A DNA stretch of 64,000 nucleotides from CADCTB01 sp964479465 (lineage in GTDB: Bacteria > Actinomycetota > Acidimicrobiia > Acidimicrobiales > AC-14): positions 1 to 64,000 of the forward strand of contig CAYZMG010000014.1 of NCBI GenBank assembly GCA_964479465.1, read 5' to 3'. Shown here in pieces: positions 1-7,876 of the stretch. How positions within the stretch are numbered: the first letter of the stretch is position 1; every line of letters begins with the position of its first letter. Below the pieces are notes generated by a model. That model was not told where the DNA came from and searched no databases. It saw only the letters and a list, made by a program, of their open reading frames with translations. The position numbers were made by a program, and so were the translations under genes.

Positions 1-215
1 CTCATCAACCGGGCTGGTGAGGTTTCTCCTTGACACGGATCACCCATATAACGCCAGCTATACGGCAACTTCACGGCTCTCTCGGAGGTCGGGCTTGCCC
101 GGCGAGGGACCGAGATGGTGCACATAGCCGTCGGCTGGGACGCCGGCGACACGGAAGGGCCAACGACGCCAGAGGAACGCGAGCCGGCGGCCCCGTTTTC
201 GGCGCCCGCCGGATG

Positions 216-760
216 TCAGGCGGGGCGGGACCAGTCGGGCCAGAACTGGTCGGCGATCTCCGGCGGCAGCACGACGCCAAGCTTGTTGGCTTCGTTCATG
301 ACCTCGTCGGCGAGCTCGGAGACCGAATCAGGTCCGGCGTAGGCGACGACGGTGCCGTTCTCGGGCTCGCGGCATCGGTAGAGACCCGCCACGATCCCGG
401 CCGCGACGTCCGCAGCGGCATCCAGGCCCAGGATGGCGCGCCTTCGCAAGTCGGCGAGGAAAGGTTCGACGGCTTCTTCGAGGATTTCCCACGCCGCCTC
501 TGTCTCGTGGACGTAGCCCCGGCCGCGGTGCGTCCGGAGCGCATTGCGAGGGCGTCGAGTGGGAGCTCCTCCAGCGCGCAGGCGACACTGTCTGCGATGG
601 CGTCAACGGACGCGTCGTCGAGAAGGCGACGAGCGGCGTCTTCAGCTTCGGACCGCAGCTCGGGATGCGACGTGAGGAGCTCGACGAGGATGCGGGCGTG
701 TTCGGCGCCAGATAGGGCGTCCAGCGCCGACGTGGGAGGCGGGCGTCGACGCGGGGGCAT
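216..760 (-). pseudogene. frameshifted hypothetical protein gene
   Basis: Two overlapping minus-strand reading frames join into one sensible protein if a single base is restored near 530-531. The first part starts at 760 and reads as an acidic helical protein up to MRSGR; the continuation in the next frame begins HRGRGYVHE and runs to a stop at 216, ending in DQFWPDWSRPA. Both halves have coding character (Glu/Asp/Ala rich, few Arg/Ser runs), whereas the out-of-frame tail of the first half does not. I do not recognise the family. Whether the break is natural or a sequencing indel cannot be told here, but the two neighbouring loci are broken in the same way. Confidence 0.5.
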
Positions 761-776
761 GACGCGAACGGCCCCG

Positions 777-1294
777 CTACCTGACGACCCGTAGCGGTGG
801 CGGGGGGTCGTCGAGGCGGACGCCGGTCAGCCTGAGGCAGCGGTCCCGGAGGTGGTCGCGGTGCATGCCGGGTTGGTCGGCGGCGCGGAACACCTCGACG
901 GCGAGCTCCTGGCGACCAGCGGCCGCGGCCGACTCGGCGAGGGCGACGATCGGCATCCAGTGGTCCGAGCCCAGGTGGTGGGCGGCGCTGGCGTAGCGGG
1001 AGTAGCGGCGCCCGGCGATGTGCAGCCAGGCGACCAGTTGGAGCGCCTCGGCGGCCTGGTAGTCCTGGTAGGCGGCCTGCCACACTTTTCCTCGACGTCC
1101 CCGCGCCCGTGCAACGACCGGAGACGCCCGATCAGCTCGGCTTCGAGCGCGTCCAGATTGCCGCCGAAGTCACCGACGGCCACGATGGCGAACCACCGGT
1201 CGAAGTGGCACCAGTCGGCGCCGGCGATCGTGGTCCACGGCTCGGGGCCGAAGATGGGCGGGTGGCGCTGGATCCCCGTCACGACCGGGTCCAC
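777..1294 (-). pseudogene. frameshifted hypothetical protein gene
   Basis: A GTG start at 1294 gives MDPVVTGIQRHPP and a protein-like sequence to about EEK, then the frame is lost. The next frame resumes with WQAAYQDYQAAEALQ and runs to the stop at 777. The break sits at a T4 tract (1086-1089; A4 in the gene), where one more A would restore a continuous product of about 172 residues. The second half resembles a helical repeat (TPR-like) but I cannot assign a family. It overlaps the 3' end of the upstream gene by 16 bp, so the two probably formed one transcription unit. Confidence 0.5.
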
Positions 1295-2259
1295 CGCGTA
1301 CGGGCTCGGACCGGCTCAAGGCACGCCAGCGCATCCCACGGCCCGGTCGGGTCGAGCCACACCCGTGTTGTGAGCATCGCCTCGGCGTCGTCCCACCGGC
1401 GCTGCCGCCATGCGCACAGGGCGAGGCCGTACAGGCAGCGGAGGAACGGGCGGTTGTCGACCAAGCCCCACGGCAACACGCCCGCGAACCCTTCCGGCAG
1501 TGAACGCTCGGCCACGGCGACGCCGGTCTCGTAGAGCTTGGCCGCCGGTCCCGGTCCCCGGGTGTCGAATGCGATCAGGCCCAGGTGGCCCCAAGCGTCG
1601 ATGCAACGGGCGTCGATGGCCAGCAGGCCTTCGAGCAACCGGATCGCCTCGCGGTCGTAGCCGGCACGATGCAGGTCGGCGGCGTCGACGATCGGGTCGG
1701 TGTCCCAGTCGTCGGGCTCGACGCCGGGAAGCACCTGCTCCATCTCGAAGCACGGCCTCACCCCGGCAGCGAAGACCACCTCGGACAACGGGTCCAGCGG
1801 CTGGTCCGGCTCGCCCCAGTACTCCTCGGTCGGGTCCCAGTCGCCCATCGGCTGCAAGGCCAGCGGAGACCCCATGTCGACGGTGACCGAGGCGAAGCGC
1901 GGGTACGCCCACGGTGTCGCCCTGTCCGAGGTGATGGAGGTGAGCGGTGCGGCGCCCGACCAGCGCCGGTAGGCATCGAAGAGGTGCCGGGTCCGCAGCG
2001 GCAGCGGCCCTTCCGGCGTCACGTCGAGCAGGGACACGGCGTGGACCTCATCGGCACGCCGGCACAGAGCGATCAGGCCACGGCGTTCGTTGCCGTCGAA
2101 GTCCACCGAGAGGACCTTCACCTCCACGCCGACCACCCGGCCACGCAACGGGAACCGGGCCTCGTCCTCGAACACCTGACGGAACGACCAGAGCTGTTCG
2201 TGATCGCCGTAGGCGTCAACGGTGATCTCCTCGATCACGTCGTCGATCCGGTCGCCCAC
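1279..2259 (-). CDS. TPR-like cytoplasmic hypothetical protein
   Basis: 326 residues, no signal peptide or membrane segment. The N-terminal half contains mixed alpha/beta sequence with a WSFRQVFEDE stretch; the C-terminal third (from about residue 190) has alternating Ala/Leu helices (GHLGLIAFDTRG, YGLALCAWRQRRWDDAEAM) typical of TPR-like tetratricopeptide proteins. The last residues (RARTRWTRS) look less conserved and could reflect a small 3' disturbance, in line with the frameshifts seen just downstream. I know similar actinobacterial proteins only as uncharacterised cytoplasmic proteins. The function is unknown. Confidence 0.6.
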   Translation of the reverse strand: MGDRIDDVIEEITVDAYGDHEQLWSFRQVFEDEARFPLRGRVVGVEVKVLSVDFDGNERRGLIALCRRADEVHAVSLLDVTPEGPLPLRTRHLFDAYRRWSGAAPLTSITSDRATPWAYPRFASVTVDMGSPLALQPMGDWDPTEEYWGEPDQPLDPLSEVVFAAGVRPCFEMEQVLPGVEPDDWDTDPIVDAADLHRAGYDREAIRLLEGLLAIDARCIDAWGHLGLIAFDTRGPGPAAKLYETGVAVAERSLPEGFAGVLPWGLVDNRPFLRCLYGLALCAWRQRRWDDAEAMLTTRVWLDPTGPWDALACLEPVRARTRWTRS

Positions 2260-2521
2260 GGCCCGAACTTACGCGATCACCCTCGTCGCTCGCCCTACGG
2301 TGGCCGGGTGCTTCCCGAAACCGATGTCGCCCGCGCTCGCCGGTAGGTCGAGCGTCGCAATGACCGGCAACCGGAGCGAGCCCGCAGGCAGATTCGATGC
2401 GAGTCTCGACGTGGCCGACCGGTTTGGGACCATGTGCGAGTGCCGGCCGGGTCTACCATCGCAGGGCCCGGCGCATGACGCGTGAACAGATCGAGAGACC
2501 GGTACGAAGACGCCGGCGACC

Positions 2522-2635
2522 ATGGCCGAGGTTCTGCAGGGCGTCGAACCGATGGGGGACCTGAGTCAGTTCGCGATCAGGGACTTGACGCCCGAGGACG
2601 AGGAGGAGTTCTTTCGGATCCTCGAGAACATCTGA
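2522..2635 (+). CDS. small antitoxin-like protein
   Basis: An ATG at 2522 encodes 37 residues, starting MAEVLQGVEPMGDLSQ and ending EEFFRILENI before TGA. It is acidic and helical, and lies three bases upstream of a PIN-domain toxin reading frame (2639), the usual order of VapB-VapC type toxin-antitoxin operons. It is too short for a recognisable DNA-binding domain; it could be only a C-terminal toxin-neutralising segment. The assignment rests on size, acidity and its neighbour, not on a family match. Confidence 0.45.
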   Translation: MAEVLQGVEPMGDLSQFAIRDLTPEDEEEFFRILENI

Positions 2636-2638
2636 GAT

Positions 2639-3020
2639 ATGGCGACGGCGATCGTCGTCGACACGATGATCGCCAGCGCTTGGCTAGGCCGGCGGGCGTC
2701 CGAGCGCAAGGCAAGGTGGCAACCCCCTGCTTGAACGGGCTGCGTGGGTTCTCCCCTTCACGGTCGTCGCCGAGATGTGCTTCGGCGCCGAGGTAGCGCG
2801 TTGGGGTGAACGGCGACGCGGAGTGCTTGACCGCCTCATCACCCGCGCTGGTGTCGCGCCGCCCCTCGAAGAGGTGACTGACGCGTATGTCGAGCTCCGA
2901 ACCTGGACCGTGCTACTAGCTCTCTTCCATCGGACGCACTGGCACGACCCGCCACCAGGGGCATCCGCCGGCGGCGGGCGGGGAAGCACGAGAGCTGTCG
3001 GTCACGGGCGATTGGAGTAG
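2639..3020 (+). pseudogene. frameshifted PIN-domain (VapC-like) toxin
   Basis: The ATG at 2639 starts with ATAIVVDTMIASAWLG, the first acidic motif of PIN nucleases (VVDT). The frame ends after 31 codons. One base less in the C5 run at 2723-2727 would join it to LLERAAWVLPFTVVAEMCFGAE, which is the second half of the N-terminal PIN core including the conserved Glu. After YVELRTW the normal third and fourth acidic motifs (for example a DRWIAA-like segment) cannot be found in any frame, so the C-terminus is also degraded or replaced. PIN proteins are Mg-dependent RNases; this copy should be inactive as it stands. Confidence 0.55.
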
Positions 3021-3082
3021 ACCGGTGATACAACCGACGGCCAAGGTCGGTCGAGCGACTGCGGTCGGAGAGAGGGGCAGCG

Positions 3083-4126
3083 ATGCGCGCCGTGGTGTTC
3101 AGTGAGTGGCAGACGTTCCCGACCATCGAGAACGTCGACCAACCTGAACCGGGTCCTGGTGAGGTGCTGCTGAAGGTTGCTGGCGCAGGTGCTTGTCACT
3201 CCGACGTCGCGATCTACAAGGACTTCGCCAAGGACGCGCCGGGATCCATCCCGCCATCGTTCACGCTTGGCCACGAGAACGCCGGCTGGGTCGAGGCCCT
3301 CGGCTCGGGCGTCTCGGGGGTCGACGTCGGCGACGCGTTCCTCGTGTACGGGCCAATCGGCTGCGGTCATTGCCGGATGTGCTCGCGCGGCCAAGACACC
3401 TACTGCGAGAACGCTGCCTCGATGCCGTACCTCGGTCTCGGTCTCGGCCGCGATGGCGGCATGGCCGAGTACGTGACCGTTCCTGCCCGGAACCTCGTGG
3501 CTCTCGGTGACGCTGACCCGGTCGCCGCCGCACCGCTCGCCGACGCGGGGCTCACGCCGTACCACGCCATCAAGAATGCGCTGCCGAACCTGGCTGGCGG
3601 CGGGCGGTTTGCTCTTGTGATCGGCTTGGGTGGCCTCGGTCAGATCGCGGTGCAAATCCTCACGGCCTTGACCGGGGCGACGGTGATCGCGACGGACATG
3701 AAGGCCGACGCGATGCAGCGGGCAGAGGAGAGCGGCGCGGTGACGGTGCCGGGCGGCGATGGGCAGATTGATGCCATCCGTGAGCTCACGGGAGGGCGCG
3801 GTGTCGACGCCGCCTTCGACATCGTCGGAGCGGCGCCGACGATCAAGACCGCCCAGGCGTCGATGGCCCAGGGTGGGCGTCTGACCGTGGTCGGCATCGC
3901 CGGCGGGGTTACGGAGTGGAGCTTCTTCTCGACCCCGTACGAATCGACCCTCACGAACACCTACTGGGGCACGATCGAGGATCTTTACGACGTCACCGCT
4001 CTGTACCGCGCCGGGCACATCCGACCCGAGATCGAGCGCTACACCATGGACAACGCGCTCGACGCATACCGGCGACTCGAGGCCGGGGAGCTCTCGGCGC
4101 GGGCGGTCGTCTCGCCGCACCCATAG
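3083..4126 (+). CDS. zinc-dependent alcohol dehydrogenase, MDR family
   Basis: 347 residues, the usual length of medium-chain dehydrogenases that oxidise alcohols or reduce aldehydes with NAD(P). The catalytic zinc ligands are visible as GACHSD (Cys/Asp, near residue 38) and GHEN (His-Glu, near 62). The structural zinc lobe is CGHCRMCSRGQDTYC. The Rossmann motif GLGGLGQIAVQ follows near residue 180. A purine-rich ribosome site (GAGAGAGGGG) precedes the ATG. The TLTNTYWGTIEDLYD segment resembles NAD-dependent members of unknown substrate. It stands alone between the broken toxin locus and a convergent membrane-protein gene. The substrate cannot be told from sequence. Confidence 0.9.
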   Translation: MRAVVFSEWQTFPTIENVDQPEPGPGEVLLKVAGAGACHSDVAIYKDFAKDAPGSIPPSFTLGHENAGWVEALGSGVSGVDVGDAFLVYGPIGCGHCRMCSRGQDTYCENAASMPYLGLGLGRDGGMAEYVTVPARNLVALGDADPVAAAPLADAGLTPYHAIKNALPNLAGGGRFALVIGLGGLGQIAVQILTALTGATVIATDMKADAMQRAEESGAVTVPGGDGQIDAIRELTGGRGVDAAFDIVGAAPTIKTAQASMAQGGRLTVVGIAGGVTEWSFFSTPYESTLTNTYWGTIEDLYDVTALYRAGHIRPEIERYTMDNALDAYRRLEAGELSARAVVSPHP

Positions 4127-4225
4127 CCGTTCCCGCGGCGCAGGTGGCTGGTCACCCCGATCCGAAGCCATGTAGCCCGACCCTGCGGTCGACCGGGCGG
4201 AAGTCGCCGTCATGCCGCCGGCGGA

Positions 4226-4789
4226 TCAGAACGGGAACCTTCCGGCCCGAGCACGGCGCCACCGCAGCCTCCCGTCCATGCCCCAGAGCCGGCCGGCGGG
4301 AACGAGGGTGAGTATGACCAGGGGCACGTACTCATGGGGCTGCTCGAAGAGCCAACGGTTGGACGAGGCGTACAGCAGGGCGAGAAACAACTGCTGGGCC
4401 AAGCCGAGGAGGGCCGCACCCCGGCTGGCGAGGCCGACCACGAGGAGCAGACCGACTCCGATCTCGGCTGCGGTGACCATCCACTGGACAACGTCGAGGT
4501 TGTCCAGGAGGAATCGCACCAACGGCTTGAGCCCGGGCACGTCGCTGCCGGGGCCACCGTTGGCCGGGTTCTCCAGACCCTCGAAGCGCAGGATGAACCG
4601 CATAGCGGCGCGGTCGATGAGATTCCCCTGATAGGGACCGACGGTGATCGTGGTAATCCCGACCAGCTTGGCCAATCCGTTGGCGAGCAGGATGGACCCG
4701 ACGAAGATGCGCAGCGCGGCCAGGCCCATAGCCAGTTGGCGGGCCGGCGGCAGCGTTGGGGAATGCGCATCGTCCGCCCGGATGGCCAC
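4226..4789 (-). CDS. DoxX-like integral membrane protein
   Basis: 187 residues with an N-terminal ALRIFVGSILLANGLAK segment, the signature of DoxX-type proteins, and further hydrophobic segments near 100-150 (MVTAAEIGVGLLLVVGLA and ALLGLAQQLFLALL). DoxX proteins are small membrane proteins, some tied to thiosulfate:quinone oxidation or to membrane redox complexes. A large extracytoplasmic loop (residues about 45-95) sits between the first and second helices. The gene is divergent from the carboxymuconolactone-decarboxylase/radical-SAM pair with 89 bp between the starts, so they may share a control region. The exact role is unknown. Confidence 0.75.
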   Translation of the reverse strand: MAIRADDAHSPTLPPARQLAMGLAALRIFVGSILLANGLAKLVGITTITVGPYQGNLIDRAAMRFILRFEGLENPANGGPGSDVPGLKPLVRFLLDNLDVVQWMVTAAEIGVGLLLVVGLASRGAALLGLAQQLFLALLYASSNRWLFEQPHEYVPLVILTLVPAGRLWGMDGRLRWRRARAGRFPF

Positions 4790-4878
4790 GGTCCGTGCCT
4801 AGCACCTGCGAGCCGGGTGGTCGAGGCGCCCGGCGGTCGCCAGGACGTCGGCCACGGGCGGCGTGAGAGCATGAGACC

Positions 4879-5442
4879 ATGGCCCCGCGCATCACGCTGG
4901 TTGACGCCGACCAGGCCCCGTTGCTCGTACGCCACCTCTTCGCCGGCGGCGATCCAGGCGTGATCGTGGGGGCACTGGCTACGGTGCCCGAGCTGGCAGA
5001 GGTCGCCGTTCCCTTCCTCGGAGCGGCTCTCGGCCCCGGAGCCGTGGATCCTCAGGCGAAGGAAACCGTGGTGCTGCGCACGTCGGTCGTCCTGGGGTGC
5101 CGGTACTGCGTCGACGCCCGCACCGTGGTGGCCCTGGATGTCGGGCTGGATGCCGGGCGGGTTGCGGCGCTACGCGAGACCGGCCCCGGTGAGCGCCTGC
5201 AGGGGGTGGACGACGACATCGCGGCCTTGGTGGCGTGGACCGATGCAGTGGCCCTGGCCAAGGGACCAATCCCCGATGAGGTGCATGCGGCGCTGGCGGA
5301 TCGCTACGCAGAGCACCAGATCGTGGAGCTGCTGGTCACCCTGGGGACGACCATGCTCCTGAACCGGCTGTGCACCGCGCTGTCGTTGCCCACCTCGCCC
5401 GAGACCCTCGCCCGCCTCGCCGCCGAGGGGTTCGGCCCATGA
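4879..5442 (+). CDS. carboxymuconolactone decarboxylase/AhpD-like protein
   Basis: 187 residues. The core GCRYCVDART (Cys74-x-x-Cys77) is the redox-active pair of the CMD/AhpD fold, which serves as an alkylhydroperoxidase or as a decarboxylase depending on the branch. AhpD-type enzymes have a His four residues after the second Cys; here that position is Arg81, so peroxidase chemistry by the AhpD proton relay is doubtful. The stop overlaps the start of the radical-SAM gene by 4 bp (ATGA), so the two are translationally coupled and probably act together. Confidence 0.8.
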   Translation: MAPRITLVDADQAPLLVRHLFAGGDPGVIVGALATVPELAEVAVPFLGAALGPGAVDPQAKETVVLRTSVVLGCRYCVDARTVVALDVGLDAGRVAALRETGPGERLQGVDDDIAALVAWTDAVALAKGPIPDEVHAALADRYAEHQIVELLVTLGTTMLLNRLCTALSLPTSPETLARLAAEGFGP

Positions 5443-6275
5443 GCGGGTCGGGGCCGGCGGCAGCTATCGAGGAGGGCCGTCTCCCGGGCCGGATCTGGTT
5501 TTATTCCACCTACGCCTGCAACCTGGCCTGCACCTATTGCCTCACCGAGTCGGGCCCCGGCGTGCCCCGGCGATCACTCGACGGCGCCACGATTGTCGAC
5601 CTGGCCCGCCAGGCTGCGGCTCTGGGCTTCACTGACATCGGGATCACCGGCGGCGAGCCGTTCCTCAACCCCGACCTGCCGGCCGTCCTGGCCGAGGTGG
5701 CGTCCGTGCTGCCGACGATCGTGCTCAGCAACGGCACCCTGTTCAACGACGCGCGACGGGCCGCTTTGCGCCCGTTGGCCGGTCTCCCGATCCGCATCCA
5801 GATCTCCCTGGATGCCGACGAGCCCGAAGTCAACGACGCGGCAAGGGGCCGGGACAATTTCGCCAAGGTCGTGCAGGCCATTCCTCGCCTGCTCGACGCC
5901 GGCATCGGGGTGCGGGTGGCCACCACCATCGACGGCACGCGCGACCCCGACGCCATGGCCAGGTTGTGCGAGCTGCACCGGTCCCTGGGCGTCGCCGACG
6001 AGGACCACGTCGTACGGCCGGTCGTCCGCCGGGGCCGGGCTCGCGTCCGGGGCGAGGGCATCGGGGTCACGCCGGCCGACCTGCCGGCGGAGCTCACCAT
6101 CACCGCCGACGGCGCCTTCTGGAGCCCGTTCGGCCCCACAGTCACCGCCGGCGTCCTCGATACCGACCTTCTCGTCACCCGCACCACGAATCCTCTGAGG
6201 GTCCCGGCCGAGGCGCTTCTGCGGCTGGTCGAGGCGCGCCCCCGAGGGGAGGATGCCCGCACCGGGATTCGCTGA
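5439..6275 (+). CDS. radical SAM protein
   Basis: 278 residues from the ATG inside the preceding stop. Cys27-x3-Cys31-x2-Cys34 (YACNLACTYC) ligates the 4Fe-4S cluster that cleaves S-adenosylmethionine; GITGGEPFLNP is the GGE motif contacting SAM, and QISLDA is the fourth conserved strand. The protein is short, and the C-terminal part has no cysteine cluster, so no SPASM or auxiliary cluster domain is present. No precursor peptide gene is seen nearby. The partner gene encodes a CMD-fold protein, which suggests a small-molecule or protein-modification step, but the substrate is unknown. Confidence 0.85.
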   Translation: MSGSGPAAAIEEGRLPGRIWFYSTYACNLACTYCLTESGPGVPRRSLDGATIVDLARQAAALGFTDIGITGGEPFLNPDLPAVLAEVASVLPTIVLSNGTLFNDARRAALRPLAGLPIRIQISLDADEPEVNDAARGRDNFAKVVQAIPRLLDAGIGVRVATTIDGTRDPDAMARLCELHRSLGVADEDHVVRPVVRRGRARVRGEGIGVTPADLPAELTITADGAFWSPFGPTVTAGVLDTDLLVTRTTNPLRVPAEALLRLVEARPRGEDARTGIR

Positions 6276-6288
6276 GCATGATTACCCG

Positions 6289-6327
6289 CTGGCCGGTCGG
6301 CCAGTGATGCCCAGAAGCTTTCTGGGC
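6289..6327. terminator. paired stem-loops after the radical SAM gene
   Basis: Two perfect inverted repeats lie back to back: CTGGCCG/CGGCCAG with a 2-nt centre (6289-6304) and GCCCAGA/TCTGGGC with an AGCTT loop (6309-6327). They sit between convergent gene ends (6275 plus, 6378 minus). There is no T tract, so a terminator role is inferred from position and stem strength. Confidence 0.5.
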
Positions 6328-6377
6328 GTACCGATGCAGTCCGGCGTGGCATCCAATCGTCCGGCGCCCACCGCGGC

Positions 6378-6815
6378 TTACGGCTGACGCCGGCTCGGGC
6401 GCCGGCGCACGACGGCCATCACCAGGCCGGCGAGCTGCCCGGGATCGGTGCACCGGTCCGGATGGCGACAGAGCTCCAGCTCCAGGGGGATCAGCCTCGT
6501 CCGCTGGAGCTGGTCCAGCGTGACGCCGCTCGATTCCACCTGAGCAAGGACGTCCTCAGCCAGAAACGCCAGCGCTCGGCGCCACGGGTTGGCCCCGGGC
6601 GGGTCGTCGGCTCCGGATTCGCCGTCATCGCCGGCCAAGGCGATGAGTTCGGGCACGGAGCAGTGGGCGAGGGCGTTGACCCACGCCCAGGGGGGTGCCC
6701 GCCTCCCATGGGAGCCGAGGTAGTCGGCGTACCGTCCGGCCAGGAGCGACTCGCACTCGAGCGTCAACTCGGCTGCGAGCCCGACCACCGGGTCCTCAAG
6801 CCTGCGCTTCCACAC
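6378..6815 (-). CDS. uncharacterised protein downstream of a TPP riboswitch
   Basis: 145 residues from a GTG start (MWKRRLEDP) that has a strong ribosome site, AGGAGG five bases upstream, so this is a genuine gene. It looks soluble and mostly helical, with no signal peptide or membrane segment; it contains ECESLLAGRYADYLGSHG near the N-terminus and a short Cys-His motif (LCRHPDRC) near residue 115. I cannot match it to any thiamine biosynthesis, salvage or transport family. It lies about 185 nt downstream of a thiamine-pyrophosphate aptamer on the same strand with no other gene between, so expression controlled by thiamine pyrophosphate is the simplest reading. Confidence 0.65.
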   Translation of the reverse strand: MWKRRLEDPVVGLAAELTLECESLLAGRYADYLGSHGRRAPPWAWVNALAHCSVPELIALAGDDGESGADDPPGANPWRRALAFLAEDVLAQVESSGVTLDQLQRTRLIPLELELCRHPDRCTDPGQLAGLVMAVVRRRPSRRQP

Positions 6816-6889
6816 GGCGACCTCCTCTTCCTGTCATCGTCCGCCATCGCCCGGCGAGCGGGTAGGGACGAAGGGCCCAAAACCCTGCG

Positions 6890-6928
6890 CCGACTGGTCA
6901 GTCGGACAATGGCGCGCCATACCGGCGC
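6890..6928 (-). promoter_or_regulatory. candidate riboswitch expression platform hairpins
   Basis: Between the TPP aptamer and the gene at 6815 the transcript can form GCGCC/GGCGC with a 5-nt loop (6928-6914) and then CCGACTG/CAGTCGG (6905-6890). The second stem is followed a few bases later by GGGTTTTGGG, which is T-containing but not a clean U tract. These stems could act as the terminator or anti-terminator arm of the switch; this is inference from position. Confidence 0.35.
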
Positions 6929-6999
6929 TAAGGGCACCATTCGCAGTCCCGCTTGGCCATGGCCTGCATCGGCACCGCAGGTGCGTGGAGGGTGCGTCA

Positions 7000-7090
7000 C
7001 CCAGACATCCCTCCGCCGGCATTGTCCGGATCAGGTTGTGGGGTCGCTGATCGCTCAGCCTCTCAGCCTTGCGGCTCCCTCTTCCGCGTG
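7000..7090 (-). promoter_or_regulatory. TPP (THI-box) riboswitch aptamer
   Basis: Read on the minus strand, the region holds the conserved blocks of the thiamine-pyrophosphate aptamer in order: GGGAGCC-GCAA-GGCTGAGA with the invariant CTGAGA (7066-7061), a short hairpin GCTGA/TCAGC with GCGA loop (7055-7042 region), GACCCCAC, then AACCTGATCCGG (7037-7026) and CAATGCCGGCGGAGGGA (7025-7009). These match the pyrimidine- and pyrophosphate-sensing arms. The closing P1 helix looks weak, so its exact ends are uncertain. It faces the gene starting at 6815, which is not a recognised thiamine gene. Confidence 0.85.
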
Positions 7091-7136
7091 GCAGTCCCCA
7101 CTCTCCCTTGCTCCGCCCCTCCCGGCGGGGCGGGCG

Positions 7137-7238
7137 TGGCAGGACGAGGAGTCGAACCTCGGGGCTCGCCGAGCCCGGTCCTAGTAGCAGAGCGAAGGTG
7201 CCCTCGGAAGAGCGGGAAACCGTCCACGCCCTCCTGCC
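7137..7238 (-). other. tRNA 3'-half-like remnant
   Basis: On the minus strand the sequence ends with a T arm, CGAGG-TTCGACT-CCTCG, carrying the exact B-box pattern GGTTCGACTCC, followed by TCCTGCC-A. The matching GGCAGGA acceptor strand occurs at 7238-7232. Just before the T arm lies GGGCTC-GGC-GAGCCC, like the long variable arm of Leu/Ser tRNAs. However no acceptable D arm or anticodon arm can be drawn in between and the total length (102) is too long, so it is not a working tRNA. It may be a decayed tRNA or an attachment-site-like fragment. Confidence 0.3.
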
Positions 7239-7333
7239 ACCTCCCATTCTGCACCCGACCCAGCCCGCTGGCACGGGGCGTTCGACCCCGCTTCGGCCGG
7301 CGAAGGTCCCCTTCGCAGATTCTGGGGAGGCGA

Positions 7334-7876
7334 ATGCGTAGGGTTTTGACAGTGGCTTGGGACGATCCGCTCGTAGGTATCGACGTCGAGGGCCCCGTCC
7401 TGGTCGAGGTCTTCGTCCTCTGCGTTCGGGCCGGCGCCATCGAGCTCACCGGGCCGTGCGGGGCGTCGCCCTGGTACATCGAGAAGGCGGCGGGGGAGCA
7501 CCCGGTCGACGTCGTCCGCCGGCTCGTCGCCGATGTGATCGGCGAACCGCAGCTGGTGCACTCGACCTCTTGGCGCCAATCGGACGAGGGAGTGATCCTG
7601 AGCTTCTTCGTCGTCGTCGACCCCGGGCTCATCGAGACCATGGAGTCGGCCCCTGTCGTTCGCGGCGAGCTCGCTCGCTCGGGAGCCACCACGGCGCCGG
7701 CTGCGATCGCCACCGGCCAGGTTCTCGAGCACGGTGCGAGTGCGCTGCGCGTGCGGGTGGGAGACCACCGGCGACGAGGATGCGGTGGTGGCGGCGACCC
7801 AGGAGCACGGCCTCCGCCTGCACAACATGGAGGCGTCACGAGAGCAGGTGGTGGCGATGGCCGTCGGCGAGGCTGA
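7334..7876 (+). CDS. hypothetical protein with an altered C-terminus
   Basis: From ATG 7334 (GGGGAGG just upstream) 181 codons are open. Residues about 5-135 look like a real alpha/beta protein (VLVEVFVLCVRAGAIELTG, LVHSTSWRQSDEGVILSFF). I recall related actinobacterial proteins of unknown function in which a helix like LEHALRHLAWL follows at the point where this one reads VLEHGASALRVRVG and then turns into Arg/Gly-rich, non-coding-like sequence. That final part overlaps the DUF1059 gene in another frame. A deletion or frameshift near 7730 that removed the normal C-terminus is therefore likely. Confidence 0.5.
   Translation: MRRVLTVAWDDPLVGIDVEGPVLVEVFVLCVRAGAIELTGPCGASPWYIEKAAGEHPVDVVRRLVADVIGEPQLVHSTSWRQSDEGVILSFFVVVDPGLIETMESAPVVRGELARSGATTAPAAIATGQVLEHGASALRVRVGDHRRRGCGGGGDPGARPPPAQHGGVTRAGGGDGRRRG

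Noticed and set aside
30..52. Promoter with TTGACA at 30-35 and TATAAC at 47-52
   Set aside because: The spacing is 11 bases, too short for a sigma-70 type promoter, and no gene follows on that strand.
7137..7238. Complete tRNA with a long variable arm
   Set aside because: T arm and acceptor fit, but no D arm or anticodon loop could be formed and no U at position 8 or anticodon with the usual flanks is present.
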